DNA of 64,000 nucleotides from Kocuria rosea. Its GTDB lineage: Bacteria > Actinomycetota > Actinomycetes > Actinomycetales > Micrococcaceae. Position 1 is the first letter of the stretch. Each line of letters begins with the position of its first letter. Of this stretch, positions 1 to 8,031 are shown piece by piece. Under the pieces are notes generated by a model that was not told where the DNA came from, made no database searches, and worked only from the letters and a program-made list of their open reading frames with translations. A program made the translations under genes and the position numbers. The stretch spans positions 1 through 64,000 of the forward strand of contig NZ_JAMBOG010000010.1 in NCBI RefSeq assembly GCF_023715525.1. Direction: 5' to 3'.

Positions 1-46
1 CCACGAGCGTGCCGTCCATGTCGAACAGCACGGCCGAGGGCAGCAC
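1..46 (-). CDS. HAD-family hydrolase, N-terminal fragment cut by the window edge
   Basis: Only about 15 N-terminal residues are visible, reading VLPSAVLFDMDGTLV. This contains HAD motif I, DxDGT, with the nucleophile aspartate. HAD enzymes are mostly phosphatases acting on small phosphorylated metabolites; the substrate cannot be told from this fragment. The start is probably the GTG at 46, because no earlier start exists in this frame. A second GTG lies at 31. The gene follows mshC by 19 bases on the same strand, so the two are likely co-transcribed. Confidence 0.7.
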   Translation of the reverse strand, partial: MLPSAVLFDMDGTLV

Positions 47-65
47 GGCGGCGGGCCGGACCGGG

Positions 66-1346
66 TCAGAGCACGACGCCGAGCCGGGCCTCCACGAGCT
101 CCCGCACCAGCTGGGCGTCCGCGGGGGAGCACTCGGCGGCGCTGCCGGCGGTCAGGGCGCCGGCGGCCCAGTCGTCGAGGGCCGTGAGCGCGGCGGGGGC
201 GTCGAGGTCGTCGGCCAGGGCGGCGCGCACGGTCGCCAGCAGCGGGGCGGCGGTGCCGGCCGGGGTGACGGCGAGGGCGCGGCGCCAGGCGTCGAGGCGG
301 GCCACGGCCGCGGCCAGGCCCAGGTCGGTCCACGACCAGTCGTCGGAGTAGCGGTGGGCGAGGATCGCGGTGCGCACCGCCGCGGGCTCCACGCCCTGCG
401 CGCGCAGCCTCGAGACGAGCACCAGGTTGCCCTTCGACTTCGACATCTTCTCCCCGTCGAGACCGACCATGCCGGTGTGCAGGAAGTGCTCGGCCATGGG
501 CCGGCCGGTCAGGGCCGAGCAGTGCCCGGCGCCCATCTCGTGGTGCGGGAAGACGAGGTCGGAGCCCCCGCCCTGCACGGTGAAGGGCGCGGGCAGGTGC
601 TCCAGCGCGATCAGGGCGCACTCGATGTGCCACCCCGGCCGGCCGGGCCCGAGGGACGCCCCGTCCCACGCGGGCTCGCCCGGGCGCTCGACGCGCCACA
701 GCAGGGGGTCCAGCGGGTGCCGCTTGCCGGGGCGCTCCGGGTCCCCGCCGCGCTCGGCGAAGACCGGCAGCATCTGCTCCGGGGTGAGGTGGGAGACGTC
801 CCCGAGCACCCACGCGGCGTCGTCGTCCAGGGCGCCGGCGGCCTCGACGTCGAAGTAGACGTCGCCGTCGGGCTCCCCGTCCGCTCCGGGCACGCGGTAG
901 GCGAGGCCGCGGCCGAGCAGCTGCTCGACGGCGGGGACGATCCAGCCGACGGCCTCGGTGGCGCCCACGTAGTGCTGGGGCGGGAGGACGTTGAGGGCGC
1001 TCATGTCCGCGCGGAACAGCTCGGTCTGCTCGGCGGCCAGCTCGCGCCAGTCCACGCCCGTGGCCTCGGCCCGCTCGAGCAGGGGGTCGTCCACGTCGGT
1101 GACGTTCTGGACGTAGTCCACGGGCGTGCCGGCGTCGAGCCAGGCGCGGTGCAGCACGTCGAAGGCCACGTAGGTGGCGGCGTGGCCCATGTGGGTGGCG
1201 TCGTACGGGGTGATCCCGCAGACGTAGAGGCTCGCGCGCTCCTGCCGGGGCAGCTCCGCGCGACGCCGCAGCCGGGTGTCCTGCACCACCGGCAGGGGGG
1301 CCTCGCCGGGGAGGTCGGGGACGGGTCGGGCGGACCAGGCTTTCAT
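66..1346 (-). CDS. mshC: Cysteine:glucosaminyl-inositol ligase MshC (mycothiol biosynthesis)
   Basis: MshC joins L-cysteine to glucosaminyl-inositol using ATP, the penultimate step of mycothiol synthesis in the cytoplasm. It is a class I aminoacyl-tRNA synthetase-like protein related to cysteinyl-tRNA synthetase. The signature [15 protein letters not shown] near the N terminus holds the first zinc cysteine and the HIGH motif. IEC and FPHHEMG further on match the other zinc ligands, and KMSKSKG is the ATP-site loop. Length of 426 residues is normal. ATG at 1346 is preferred because GAGG lies 5 bases upstream; a GTG two codons earlier (1352) is an alternative. A TAGGTT -10-like box lies upstream near 1400. 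CysRS itself lacks the GITPYD form, which separates the two families. Confidence 0.95.
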   Translation of the reverse strand: MKAWSARPVPDLPGEAPLPVVQDTRLRRRAELPRQERASLYVCGITPYDATHMGHAATYVAFDVLHRAWLDAGTPVDYVQNVTDVDDPLLERAEATGVDWRELAAEQTELFRADMSALNVLPPQHYVGATEAVGWIVPAVEQLLGRGLAYRVPGADGEPDGDVYFDVEAAGALDDDAAWVLGDVSHLTPEQMLPVFAERGGDPERPGKRHPLDPLLWRVERPGEPAWDGASLGPGRPGWHIECALIALEHLPAPFTVQGGGSDLVFPHHEMGAGHCSALTGRPMAEHFLHTGMVGLDGEKMSKSKGNLVLVSRLRAQGVEPAAVRTAILAHRYSDDWSWTDLGLAAAVARLDAWRRALAVTPAGTAAPLLATVRAALADDLDAPAALTALDDWAAGALTAGSAAECSPADAQLVRELVEARLGVVL

Positions 1347-1427
1347 GCTCACCTCGGAAGGGTTCGGGAACGGGAGGATCGGGGCGCGGGGCCCCCCTTA
1401 ACCTACCGGCCCCCGCGAGGGGTCCCG

Positions 1428-1454
1428 GTCCGGGCCCCCGGCGGGGGCCCGGAC
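1428..1454 (-). terminator. Perfect 12-bp hairpin between uppP and mshC
   Basis: Arms at 1428-1439 and 1443-1454 pair perfectly around a 3-base loop, all GC apart from one A-T pair. It lies about 60 bases downstream of the uppP stop. No U tract follows, which is usual for actinobacterial hairpins. Confidence 0.6.
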
Positions 1455-1455
1455 G

Positions 1456-1516
1456 GAGCTCCCGGCGGGGGCTTCGGCGGAGGCTGCGGTGGAGCGTGCG
1501 GTGGAGGCTGCGGCGG
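1456..1516. repeat. Low-complexity GGCGGAGGCTGC-like imperfect tandem repeat
   Basis: Short G-rich units of the type GGCGGAGGCTGCGGTGGA recur about three times directly after the uppP stop. No gene is supported here. It may simply be slippage-prone spacer. Confidence 0.5.
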
Positions 1517-2347
1517 TCAGGCGCTGATCAGGCCGAGCCCCAGGAGCACGAAGATCGCCAGGCCCAGCGCGATCCGGTACCAGACGAAGACCGTGTAGCT
1601 GCGGTTGGAGATGTAGTGCATGAACCAGCCGATGATCACGTAGGCCACGCCGAAGGCGATGCCGGTGGCCACGAGCGTCTCGGCCGTCCCGTAGGGGCCC
1701 GCCTGGGGCTCCCCCAGCGTCTGGGCGAGCTTGTACAGCCCCGAGGCGAACACGGCCGGGATGGCGAGCAGGAACGCGTAGCGGGCCGCGGCCTCCCGGG
1801 TGTAGCCCATGAGCAGCCCGGCGGTGATCGTCCCGCCCGAGCGGGAGACGCCCGGGATCAGGGCCAGCGCCTGGGCGAGGCCGAAGAGCACGCCGTGGCG
1901 GACGGTGAGCTCGTCGAGGTGGCGCACCTGCCGGCCCACCCGGTCCGCGGCGGCGAGGATCACGCCGAAGACCACGAGCATCGTGGCGGTGATCCACAGG
2001 GAGCGGAACTCGGTGTCGATCCAGTCCTCGAGCAGCAGCCCGAGCACGCCGATGGGCAGGGAGCCGAGGATGATCAGCCAACCCATCCGGGCGTCGGGGT
2101 CCGAGCGGTCCACCCGCCCCACCAGGGACAGGGCCCAGTGCCCGATGATCCGGGCGATGTCGCGCCAGAAGTAGATGATCACGGCCGTCTCGGTGCCCAG
2201 CTGGGTGATGGCGGTGAACGCGGCCCCGGGGTCGGCGCCGTGGGGGAGGAACTCGCCCGCGATGCGCAGGTGCGCCGAGGAGGAGACCGGCAGGAACTCG
2301 GTGAGGCCCTGCACGAGGCCGAGAATGATTGCTTCGATCCAGTTCAC
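1517..2347 (-). CDS. uppP: Undecaprenyl-diphosphatase UppP (BacA)
   Basis: This is the integral membrane phosphatase that removes a phosphate from undecaprenyl diphosphate to recycle the lipid carrier for cell-wall synthesis; it also confers bacitracin tolerance. The N-terminal [19 protein letters not shown] is the family's first signature, with catalytic glutamate and serines. PGVSRSGGT further on is the second, with the conserved arginine. Several hydrophobic helices fill the rest. Length of 276 residues is normal. The start is a GTG at 2347 with no Shine-Dalgarno sequence; a TAAGGT -10 box ends 6 bases upstream, so the mRNA is probably leaderless. It lies upstream of mshC, separated by a hairpin. 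Confidence 0.97.
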   Translation of the reverse strand: MNWIEAIILGLVQGLTEFLPVSSSAHLRIAGEFLPHGADPGAAFTAITQLGTETAVIIYFWRDIARIIGHWALSLVGRVDRSDPDARMGWLIILGSLPIGVLGLLLEDWIDTEFRSLWITATMLVVFGVILAAADRVGRQVRHLDELTVRHGVLFGLAQALALIPGVSRSGGTITAGLLMGYTREAAARYAFLLAIPAVFASGLYKLAQTLGEPQAGPYGTAETLVATGIAFGVAYVIIGWFMHYISNRSYTVFVWYRIALGLAIFVLLGLGLISA

Positions 2348-2353
2348 CCGGCC

Positions 2354-2359
2354 ACCTTA
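2354..2359 (-). promoter_or_regulatory. -10 box for a leaderless uppP transcript
   Basis: TAAGGT (read on the minus strand) sits 6 bases before the uppP GTG, so transcription would begin at or next to the start codon. No ribosome-binding sequence is present between them. Confidence 0.55.
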
Positions 2360-2395
2360 CGGCACGGTACCGCCGCCGCCCGCCGCCCGGACACG

Positions 2396-2429
2396 CCGGG
2401 AGCGGCCCGCCGGGGCGGGCCGCTCCCGG
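2396..2429 (-). terminator. 16-bp GC hairpin after the acidic-protein gene
   Basis: CCGGGAGCGGCCCGCC at 2396-2411 pairs perfectly with 2414-2429. It lies 26 bases beyond the stop of the minus-strand acidic-protein gene and upstream of the uppP promoter. Confidence 0.6.
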
Positions 2430-2454
2430 GCAGGCCCGGGCGGACCGGGCCGGG

Positions 2455-2850
2455 TCAGCGGGCGGACCGGGACTGACCGCCCTCGTCGAGGTCCTCGTAG
2501 TCCTCCTCGTCGACGAGGTCGTCGTCGAGCATCTCGTTGTCCTCGAGCAGATCCTCGTCCGCGCCCTCACCGGAGTCCTCGTCCTCGTCGTCCGGGCCGA
2601 GGTCGTCCTCGTCGTCGGAGTCCTCGTCCTCGGAGTCCTCGTCGTCCTCCTCGGCGAACACGGTCAGCGGGGTGACCTCGTCGTAGGCGTCGTAGAGCGC
2701 CTCCTCGTAGGCGTCGAAGGCGTCGGCGATCGCCAGGTAGGCGCCGTCGACCGCGGGGTCGTCGTCGCCCCGGCGGTTGGAGGCCGCAGCCAGGTGTTCT
2801 TCGAGGGCACTCACGAGGGCCTGCAGCGCAGCACGAGGATCTTGGCTCAT
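2455..2850 (-). CDS. Hypothetical protein with long acidic C-terminal tail
   Basis: The 131-residue protein has an ordinary N-terminal half (about residues 1-70, rich in alanine and glutamate, probably helical). From about residue 70 it is almost entirely Asp, Glu and Ser. There are no membrane segments or cysteines. Similar short acidic proteins are conserved at this position in Micrococcaceae and are sometimes labelled primosomal protein; I see nothing that supports such a role. A TAACGT -10-like box ends 7 bases before the ATG, with no Shine-Dalgarno, suggesting a leaderless message. It is transcribed divergently from the DUF5703 gene. Confidence 0.8.
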   Translation of the reverse strand: MSQDPRAALQALVSALEEHLAAASNRRGDDDPAVDGAYLAIADAFDAYEEALYDAYDEVTPLTVFAEEDDEDSEDEDSDDEDDLGPDDEDEDSGEGADEDLLEDNEMLDDDLVDEEDYEDLDEGGQSRSAR

Positions 2851-2857
2851 GGAGTAG

Positions 2858-2863
2858 ACGTTA
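2858..2863 (-). promoter_or_regulatory. -10 box for leaderless acidic-protein gene
   Basis: TAACGT on the minus strand lies 7 bases before the ATG at 2850. It sits back to back with the -10 of the divergent DUF5703 gene, 13 bases away. Confidence 0.45.
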
Positions 2864-2876
2864 TCGCTATTCCGTG

Positions 2877-2882
2877 CAGAAT
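2877..2882 (+). promoter_or_regulatory. -10 box for leaderless DUF5703 gene
   Basis: CAGAAT lies 8 bases before the ATG at 2891, leaving no room for a ribosome-binding site. Confidence 0.4.
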
Positions 2883-2890
2883 GGGGACCG

Positions 2891-3124
2891 ATGAGAGAAC
2901 AAGTCCGGACCAGCTCGGCGGCCCTCGCGCGGGACGCCGACCAGCGCTACGAGTACCTCCTGCTGACCGTCGCGCCGCACGAGAGGCTCAGCGAGGCGCG
3001 CGCCCGGCTCACCGAGCACGCCGAGTACGGCAAGTGGGAGCTCACCCGGTCCGTCCTGCTCTACAGCGGGGCGCGCAAGTACTGGCTGCGCCGCCGCGTG
3101 ATGCGGGTCGAGCGCACCATCTGA
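2891..3124 (+). CDS. DUF5703 family protein
   Basis: A 77-residue protein with the family-typical core: YEYLLLTVAPHE, an alpha-helical stretch EARARLTEHAEYGKWEL, then LYSGARKYWLRRRVMRV ending a few residues before the C terminus. The family is small, actinobacterial and of unknown function; the basic arginine-rich end is conserved. It is probably cytoplasmic, since no signal peptide or membrane segment is present. Transcription is divergent from the acidic protein and apparently leaderless. Confidence 0.85.
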   Translation: MREQVRTSSAALARDADQRYEYLLLTVAPHERLSEARARLTEHAEYGKWELTRSVLLYSGARKYWLRRRVMRVERTI

Positions 3125-3162
3125 GCGCTCCCGCCCGGCCCGGGCGCGCCCGGGCCGCTCCC

Positions 3163-4344
3163 TCAGCCGCCGACCGGGCCCAGCAGGGCCCTGGCGGCGA
3201 CCGCGTGCACGGACTCGCTGTCCGAGGGGTGGTAGATCCCGGCGAGCACGTCCCGGTAGAGCCGTTCCAGCTCCCGGCCGCGGGAGTACTGGGCGCCGCC
3301 GGCGGTGCGCAGCGCCAGGTCCACCACCTGACGGGCCGTCTCCGTGGCCCGGTGCTTGACCCCGGAGAAGAGCAGGAACCAGCGCGGCCCGTGCTCCGGA
3401 GCGCGTCCCGAGCCGAGGGCGTCGACGTCCGCGCTGAGCTGCCGCAGCTGCAGCTCCAGCCCGTCCCGCAGGATGGCGGCCTCCGCGATCTGCCACCGCA
3501 CGTCCGGGTGCTCGGCCCGGGGGGCGTCCGCGCCCCGGGAGCGGCGGGTGCGGGCGAGCTCGGCCGCCAGCTCCACCGCCCGGTCCGCGATCCCCGTGTA
3601 GACCGCGGCCAGGAGCAGCTCGAAGCACCCGAAGATCCCCCACACCACCGGATCGGGGTTGGGCTCCGCGGGGGTGCGGGTGAGGACCTGCTCGGGGCGC
3701 ATCCGCACCGAGCGCAGCACCGTGGTGCGCGACTGCGAGGCGCGCATGCCCAGGGTGTCCCAGTCGTCGAGGACCTCGATCCCGTCCGCGTCCCGGTCCA
3801 CGAAGCCGAACACGAGCGGCGCCCCGGCGTCGGCGTCGTCCCGGGCGTGGACGATCAGCCGGGTCCACACCGGGGACAGCGAGGTGAAGATCTTCGTGCC
3901 CGTCACCCGGTAGCCCTCCCCCTCGGCGACGGCGGTCGTCGCCGCGTCGAAGAGCACCGCGTCGTTGCCGGCCTCGGAGATGCCGAACGCGAAGATCTCC
4001 CCGGCCGCCGCCTGCCGGAAGATCCCCTCGGCGCGGCCGTCCCCGCGCAGGCGCAGGGTGTGCGCCACGCCCACGAGCACGTGGTGCATGTTGATCCCCA
4101 GGGCCGTGGCGGGGGCCGCCGAGGCCAGGCGCCGCTGCGCGGCGACCGCCTGCTGCAGGGTGAACCCGAGGCCGCCGTGTTCCCGCGGCACGAGCATCAG
4201 CGGGTAGCCGATGCGCACCAGCTCCGCGAAGTCCTCGTCGAAGAACCGGTTGTCCCGGTCGTAGCCGGCGGCGCGCTCGCGGAACGCCGCGAGCAGCTCG
4301 TCGGGCAGCAGGGTCTCGGGCGTCGGGGCGTCCGTGCTGGGCAT
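3163..4344 (-). CDS. Acyl-CoA dehydrogenase family flavoprotein
   Basis: The 393-residue protein belongs to the acyl-CoA dehydrogenase superfamily, FAD enzymes that desaturate acyl-CoAs or, in side branches, oxidise other substrates. The N-terminal helical domain contains YPLMLVPREHGGLG (roughly residues 45-58). The middle beta domain has FAFGISEAGNDA and VTGTKIFTSLSPV, the FAD-contacting segments. The C-terminal helical domain includes LALRTAGGAQYSRGRELER (about residues 345-363). Substrate is unknown. The ATG at 4344 is chosen because the family's N terminus begins there; upstream in-frame sequence overlaps the peptidase gene. Forty bases separate it from the peptidase gene, so the two are probably one operon. 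Confidence 0.85.
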   Translation of the reverse strand: MPSTDAPTPETLLPDELLAAFRERAAGYDRDNRFFDEDFAELVRIGYPLMLVPREHGGLGFTLQQAVAAQRRLASAAPATALGINMHHVLVGVAHTLRLRGDGRAEGIFRQAAAGEIFAFGISEAGNDAVLFDAATTAVAEGEGYRVTGTKIFTSLSPVWTRLIVHARDDADAGAPLVFGFVDRDADGIEVLDDWDTLGMRASQSRTTVLRSVRMRPEQVLTRTPAEPNPDPVVWGIFGCFELLLAAVYTGIADRAVELAAELARTRRSRGADAPRAEHPDVRWQIAEAAILRDGLELQLRQLSADVDALGSGRAPEHGPRWFLLFSGVKHRATETARQVVDLALRTAGGAQYSRGRELERLYRDVLAGIYHPSDSESVHAVAARALLGPVGG

Positions 4345-4384
4345 GGGGTCCTTCCGGGAGCGCGGGTCGGGCGGGGCGGGACGG

Positions 4385-5722
4385 TCAGTACGAGCTGAGC
4401 AGGCGGTGGAGGACCCGCGAGCCGAACTCCAGCGACGCCGTCGGCACGCGCTCGTCCACGCCGTGGAACATGGCGGGGAAGTCGAGCTCGTCGGGCAGGC
4501 GCAGCGGCACGAACCCGTAGCCGGTGATCCCCAGCGGGTCCAGGGACTTGTTGTCGGTGCCGCCGGAGAGCATGTACGGCAGCACGACGGCCTCCGGGTC
4601 CTCGGCGTGCAGGGCGTCCACCATGGCGTCCACGACGCTGCCGGAGAACGGCACCTCGAGGGCGATGTCGTCGGACTCGAACTCGAAGCGCACCCCGTCC
4701 CCGGCCAGCTCGGCGAGCTTGTCCAGCACGAGCTCCCGCTGCTCCGGCAGGTAGCGCACGTCCAGTCCCGCCTGGGCGGAGCCCGGGACCACGTTGACCT
4801 TGTACCCGGCCTCGAGCATCGTCGGGTTGGCCGTGGTCTGCAGGGTCGCGCCCACGAAGCGGGCCACCGAGCCGAGCTCGGCCAGCAGCCGCTGCGGGTT
4901 CTGCGGGTCGAACTCCACACCGGTCAGCTCGGTCACCGAGTCCAGGAACGCGCGGGTGGTCTTCGTCAGCTGGACCGGCCACCGGTGCTCCCCGATGTTG
5001 GCCAGCGCCCGGGACAGGCGGGTGACGGGGTTGTCGTCGTTGATCTGGGAGCCGTGCCCGGCGGTGCCCTCGGCGTGCAGGCGCAGCCACATCAGGCCCT
5101 TCTCGGCCGTCTGCAGCAGGTAGGCGCGGCGCCCCCCGATGGTCGCGGAGTAGCCGCCGACCTCGCTGATGGCGTCCGTGACCCCGTCGAAGAGCTCCCG
5201 GTGGTGCTCCGTGACCCACCGGGACCCGTAGGTCATCCCGGCCTCCTCGTCGGCGAAGAAGCCGAAGACGATGTCGCGCCGGGGCCGGGTGCCGGTGCGG
5301 GCCATGTGGCGCAGCACCGAGATCATCATCGCGTCCATGTCCTTCATGTCCACGGCCCCGCGGCCCCAGATCATGCCGTCCGCGAGCTCCCCGCCGAAGG
5401 GGTCCACGGACCAGTCCGCGGCGATCGCGGGGACCACGTCGAGGTGCCCGTGCACGAGCAGGGCGTCGGCGGACGGGTCGGTGCCCTCGAGCCGGGCGAA
5501 GACGTTGGCGCGCCCGGGGGCGGACTCGAGCAGCGTGGGCGTGAGCCCGACCTCGTCGATCAGCCCGGCGACGTACTCGGCCGCGCGCCGCTCCCCGCGG
5601 GCGTCGCCGCTGCCGAAGTTGGACGTGTCGATCCGGATGAGGTTGCGGCAGATCTCGACGGTCTCGCCCTCCGGCGACGAGGCGGCGGGTGCCGGCACGG
5701 GGGTGGGCTGGGAGTCGGTCAT
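4385..5722 (-). CDS. M20 family metallopeptidase / deacylase
   Basis: The 445-residue protein is a di-zinc M20 hydrolase, a family that cleaves dipeptides or N-acyl amino acids in the cytoplasm. HGHLDVVPA (about residues 91-99) carries the first metal histidine and the catalytic aspartate. GRGAVDMKDM supplies the bridging aspartate, and DEEAG the catalytic glutamate and next ligand. GTAGHGSQ is in the dimerisation lid region, and GGTDNKSLDPLGI near the C terminus carries the last metal-ligand region. Substrate is unpredicted. It lies upstream of the acyl-CoA dehydrogenase on the same strand. Confidence 0.92.
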   Translation of the reverse strand: MTDSQPTPVPAPAASSPEGETVEICRNLIRIDTSNFGSGDARGERRAAEYVAGLIDEVGLTPTLLESAPGRANVFARLEGTDPSADALLVHGHLDVVPAIAADWSVDPFGGELADGMIWGRGAVDMKDMDAMMISVLRHMARTGTRPRRDIVFGFFADEEAGMTYGSRWVTEHHRELFDGVTDAISEVGGYSATIGGRRAYLLQTAEKGLMWLRLHAEGTAGHGSQINDDNPVTRLSRALANIGEHRWPVQLTKTTRAFLDSVTELTGVEFDPQNPQRLLAELGSVARFVGATLQTTANPTMLEAGYKVNVVPGSAQAGLDVRYLPEQRELVLDKLAELAGDGVRFEFESDDIALEVPFSGSVVDAMVDALHAEDPEAVVLPYMLSGGTDNKSLDPLGITGYGFVPLRLPDELDFPAMFHGVDERVPTASLEFGSRVLHRLLSSY

Positions 5723-5746
5723 GGGGTCCTTCCTGGTGCCTGGGGG

Positions 5747-6181
5747 TCAGCGGGTGGCGGTGTCCCGGCCGGGGTAGTCCCGCAGCAGGAGCCGGCCCGA
5801 CTCCTCCACGACGGTGACCGTCTCGGTCCGGTCCGGGGCGCCCTCGGGGGCCACCAGCAGCTCGTGGCCCTCCGGGGTGGCCGTGGCCCCGTCCTGCACG
5901 ACCAGCGTCCGGTAGCCGGAGGTGTCCTCGTGCCACTGCTCGAGGTAGCGCGGGCAGTACTGCGAGTTGCCGTCCGTGCTGCGGTGGACGAGGTCGTGGG
6001 AGAGCAGCGCGCAGGCGCCCTCCCAGTCCCGCTCGGCCATCGCCTCGACGAATGCCTCGGTCACGCCCTCGGGCGTGCCGGGGTCGGGCCCGCAGCCGGC
6101 GAGGCCGGCGGCCGCCGCCGCGGCGAGGCCCAGCCGCAGCGCGCCCCGGGACCGCGCGGGGCGGGTGGCGTGGACGGGCAT
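5747..6181 (-). CDS. Small lipoprotein of unknown function
   Basis: The 144-residue protein starts with a basic stretch and a hydrophobic helix ending in the lipobox LAGC (about residues 25-28), so it should be lipid-anchored to the outer face of the membrane. The mature part resembles the small NTF2-like or DUF4878 lipoproteins: an opening helix with EAFVEAMAERDWEGACALLS, then beta strands ending VTVVEESGRLLLRDY. Two cysteines (ACALLS and YCPRYL) could form a disulfide. ATG at 6181 follows a GGAAGGAG ribosome site, and a TAGGCT -10 lies upstream near 6215. Function is unknown. Confidence 0.75.
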   Translation of the reverse strand: MPVHATRPARSRGALRLGLAAAAAAGLAGCGPDPGTPEGVTEAFVEAMAERDWEGACALLSHDLVHRSTDGNSQYCPRYLEQWHEDTSGYRTLVVQDGATATPEGHELLVAPEGAPDRTETVTVVEESGRLLLRDYPGRDTATR

Positions 6182-6213
6182 GGGTCTCCTTCCCGGGGGC
6201 GGGCCCTCCCAGC

Positions 6214-6744
6214 CTAGCGCCACGGGCCCGCGGGCACCGGCCGCGGGGGCGCCGGGGCGTCCTCGAGGTGGCGGGGGCGCCCGGCGACGACGCCGGCCAC
6301 CAGGGCCACGAGCAGGCAGCCCAGCAGCACGAATGCGCCGGCCCAGCTGCCCGTCAGCGCCAGGACGAGCCCGAACCCGAGGGGCCCGGCCGACGCGGAG
6401 GCGTAGCCCACGCCCCGGGCGACGGCGGAGAGCGCCGCGGAGCCGGCCGTGGTGCGGGTGCGCGGGCTGGTGAGCGGCCGGGCCATCGGGTAGGCACCCC
6501 GGCCGCTGCCCGCCCTCCGGGCCCCGTCCCTGCGGGTGCCGGCGAGCACCACCGGCCAGGGCGCGACGGCGACGGGGCCGACCGCGGCCCGGACGCCGAT
6601 CGAGAGCCGCCACCCCGCGGTCCGGGCCGGGGGCACGGCCAGGAAGGGGGTGGCGGGGGTGCCGATCCCGCAGCACATGGTGTGCGCGGAGGTCAGGGCG
6701 GCCAGGCGCAGGGACAGGGCGAGGAGGACGGTCCGGGCCAGCAC
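6214..6744 (-). pseudogene. Collapsed CynX/NimT-type MFS transporter remnant
   Basis: Three separate pieces of a CynX-family transporter remain, joined by internal deletions. ALSLRLAALTSA resembles the first helix of such proteins. GWRLSIGVRAAVGPVAV resembles the end of the sixth helix. SAVARGVGYASASAGPLGFG and SWAGAFVLLGCLLVALVAGV match the last helices. The stretch is about 176 codons, against about 400 for an intact member such as the one at 20891-22108. The intervening segments do not look like membrane protein. It may still be transcribed, but a working transporter is not expected. Confidence 0.65.
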
Positions 6745-6790
6745 GGCGACGCGGCCGGGCAGGCGCGGGGGTCCGGGGAGCGCCGGGGCC

Positions 6791-7798
6791 TCAGTACTCC
6801 AGGCAGATCTTGCCGAAGTGGCGGCCGGACTCCTGGTGGCGGAACGCCTCGGCGGCCTGGGCGAGGCCGAAGCTGCGGTCGATCACGGGCCGCAGCCCGG
6901 TCGCCTCGAGCGCCCGCACGAAGTCCTCCTGCTCGCGGCGGCTGCCCACGATCAGCCCCTGCAGCCGGGCCTGCCGCGCCATGAGCAGGGCGGTGGGGAC
7001 CTCGCCGGATCCGCCGGCGAGCACGCCGATGAGGGAGATGTGCCCGCCGATCCGCACGGCCCGGATCGACTGCGGCAGCGTCCCGGCGCCGCCCACCTCG
7101 ATGACGTGGTCCGCACCGCGTCCGCCCGTGAGCTCCAGGACGGTGCGGCCCCACTGCGGGTCCTGCCGGTAGTTGATCGTGTGGTCGGCGCCCAGGGCGC
7201 GCAGACGCTCGAGCTTCTCGTCGGAGGACGACGTCGCGATCACGGTGGCGCCCATGAGCTTGGCCAGCTGCACGGCGTAGACCGAGACCCCGCCCGTGCC
7301 GAGGGCGAGGACGACGTCCCCCGCCCGGAGCCCGCCGTCGACGACGAGCGCGCGCCAGGCCGTGAGGCCGGCGGTCGTGATGGTGGCGGCCTCGGCGTGG
7401 GTCCACCCCGCCGGGGCCCGCGTGAACCAGGTGGCGGGCCGCACGACGACCTCCCGCGCGTAGCCGTCGAGCCCGTCGCCGGGCACGCTGCGGAAGTCGC
7501 CGACCGCGGGCGGGCCGTCCTGCCACAGCGGGAAGAAGCAGGAGACCACGGCGTCGCCCGGCGCGAGCTCCTCGACGCCCTCCCCCACGGCCTCGACGAC
7601 GCCCGCGCCGTCGGCCAGGGGGATCCGGCCGTCCTCGGCGGGCGAGCCGCCGCTGACGACGAGGTAGTCGTGGAAGTTCAGCGAGCTGGCGCGGACCCGC
7701 ACGCGGACCTCCCCCGGTCCCGGGTCCCCGGGGGCGGGGACGTCCTGCAGGACGAGGCGGTCGAGACCGCCGGGGGCGGCGAGGGAGAGCTGCTTCAC
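6791..7798 (-). CDS. Zinc-less medium-chain dehydrogenase, quinone oxidoreductase-like
   Basis: The 335-residue protein is an NAD(P)H-dependent MDR enzyme. The N-terminal GroES-like domain shows the opening ASSLNFHDYLVVSGG and the loop PLADGAGVVEAVGEGV. The Rossmann domain follows with LALGTGGVSVYAVQLAKLMG as the nucleotide-binding glycine motif. The catalytic and structural zinc cysteines of alcohol dehydrogenases are absent. Such enzymes reduce quinones or enones, or act in redox stress; the substrate is unknown. GTG at 7798 is chosen because the family starts with MKQL-like sequence there. A TAGGCT -10-like element lies upstream near 7895. It is divergent from the Mn-catalase. Confidence 0.88.
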   Translation of the reverse strand: MKQLSLAAPGGLDRLVLQDVPAPGDPGPGEVRVRVRASSLNFHDYLVVSGGSPAEDGRIPLADGAGVVEAVGEGVEELAPGDAVVSCFFPLWQDGPPAVGDFRSVPGDGLDGYAREVVVRPATWFTRAPAGWTHAEAATITTAGLTAWRALVVDGGLRAGDVVLALGTGGVSVYAVQLAKLMGATVIATSSSDEKLERLRALGADHTINYRQDPQWGRTVLELTGGRGADHVIEVGGAGTLPQSIRAVRIGGHISLIGVLAGGSGEVPTALLMARQARLQGLIVGSRREQEDFVRALEATGLRPVIDRSFGLAQAAEAFRHQESGRHFGKICLEY

Positions 7799-7948
7799 GG
7801 GGGGACCTCCGGGGCGTCGTGGTCGGGCGGCGTCGCGGTCGGGTGGCGGCACGCCGGGGCGGCGCACGGGCGCCGCCGGTCGGGAGCCGCCAGCCTACCT
7901 GGCGCGGCCCCTTTCGTCAGCACACTTCCCTTATGGCCCCCGCGGCGT

Positions 7949-7967
7949 TTAGGGTGGCCTTACCTGC
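7949..7967 (+). promoter_or_regulatory. Candidate DtxR/IdeR-type iron box upstream of Mn-catalase
   Basis: TTAGGGTGGCCTTACCTGC matches the classical 19-base iron-box consensus at about 14 positions. The TAGGGT inside it also looks like a -10 box, so a repressor bound here would block transcription. The match is partly explained by that -10 sequence, hence moderate confidence. It lies 65 bases before the catalase ATG. Confidence 0.4.
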
Positions 7968-8031
7968 GACGGTGCGACGCGGACATCCGCGGCCCGCCGC
8001 ATCCCCACTGCAGTCGACGACGGAGGCAAGC

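Noticed and set aside
9-1598. A 529-codon plus-strand reading frame opposite mshC and uppP
   Set aside because: It is antisense to two well-supported genes, has Gly/Arg-biased composition and no domain.
2329-4398. A 689-codon plus-strand frame
   Set aside because: It lies opposite the acidic-protein and acyl-CoA dehydrogenase genes; the long Val/Leu run is the complement of the acidic tail.
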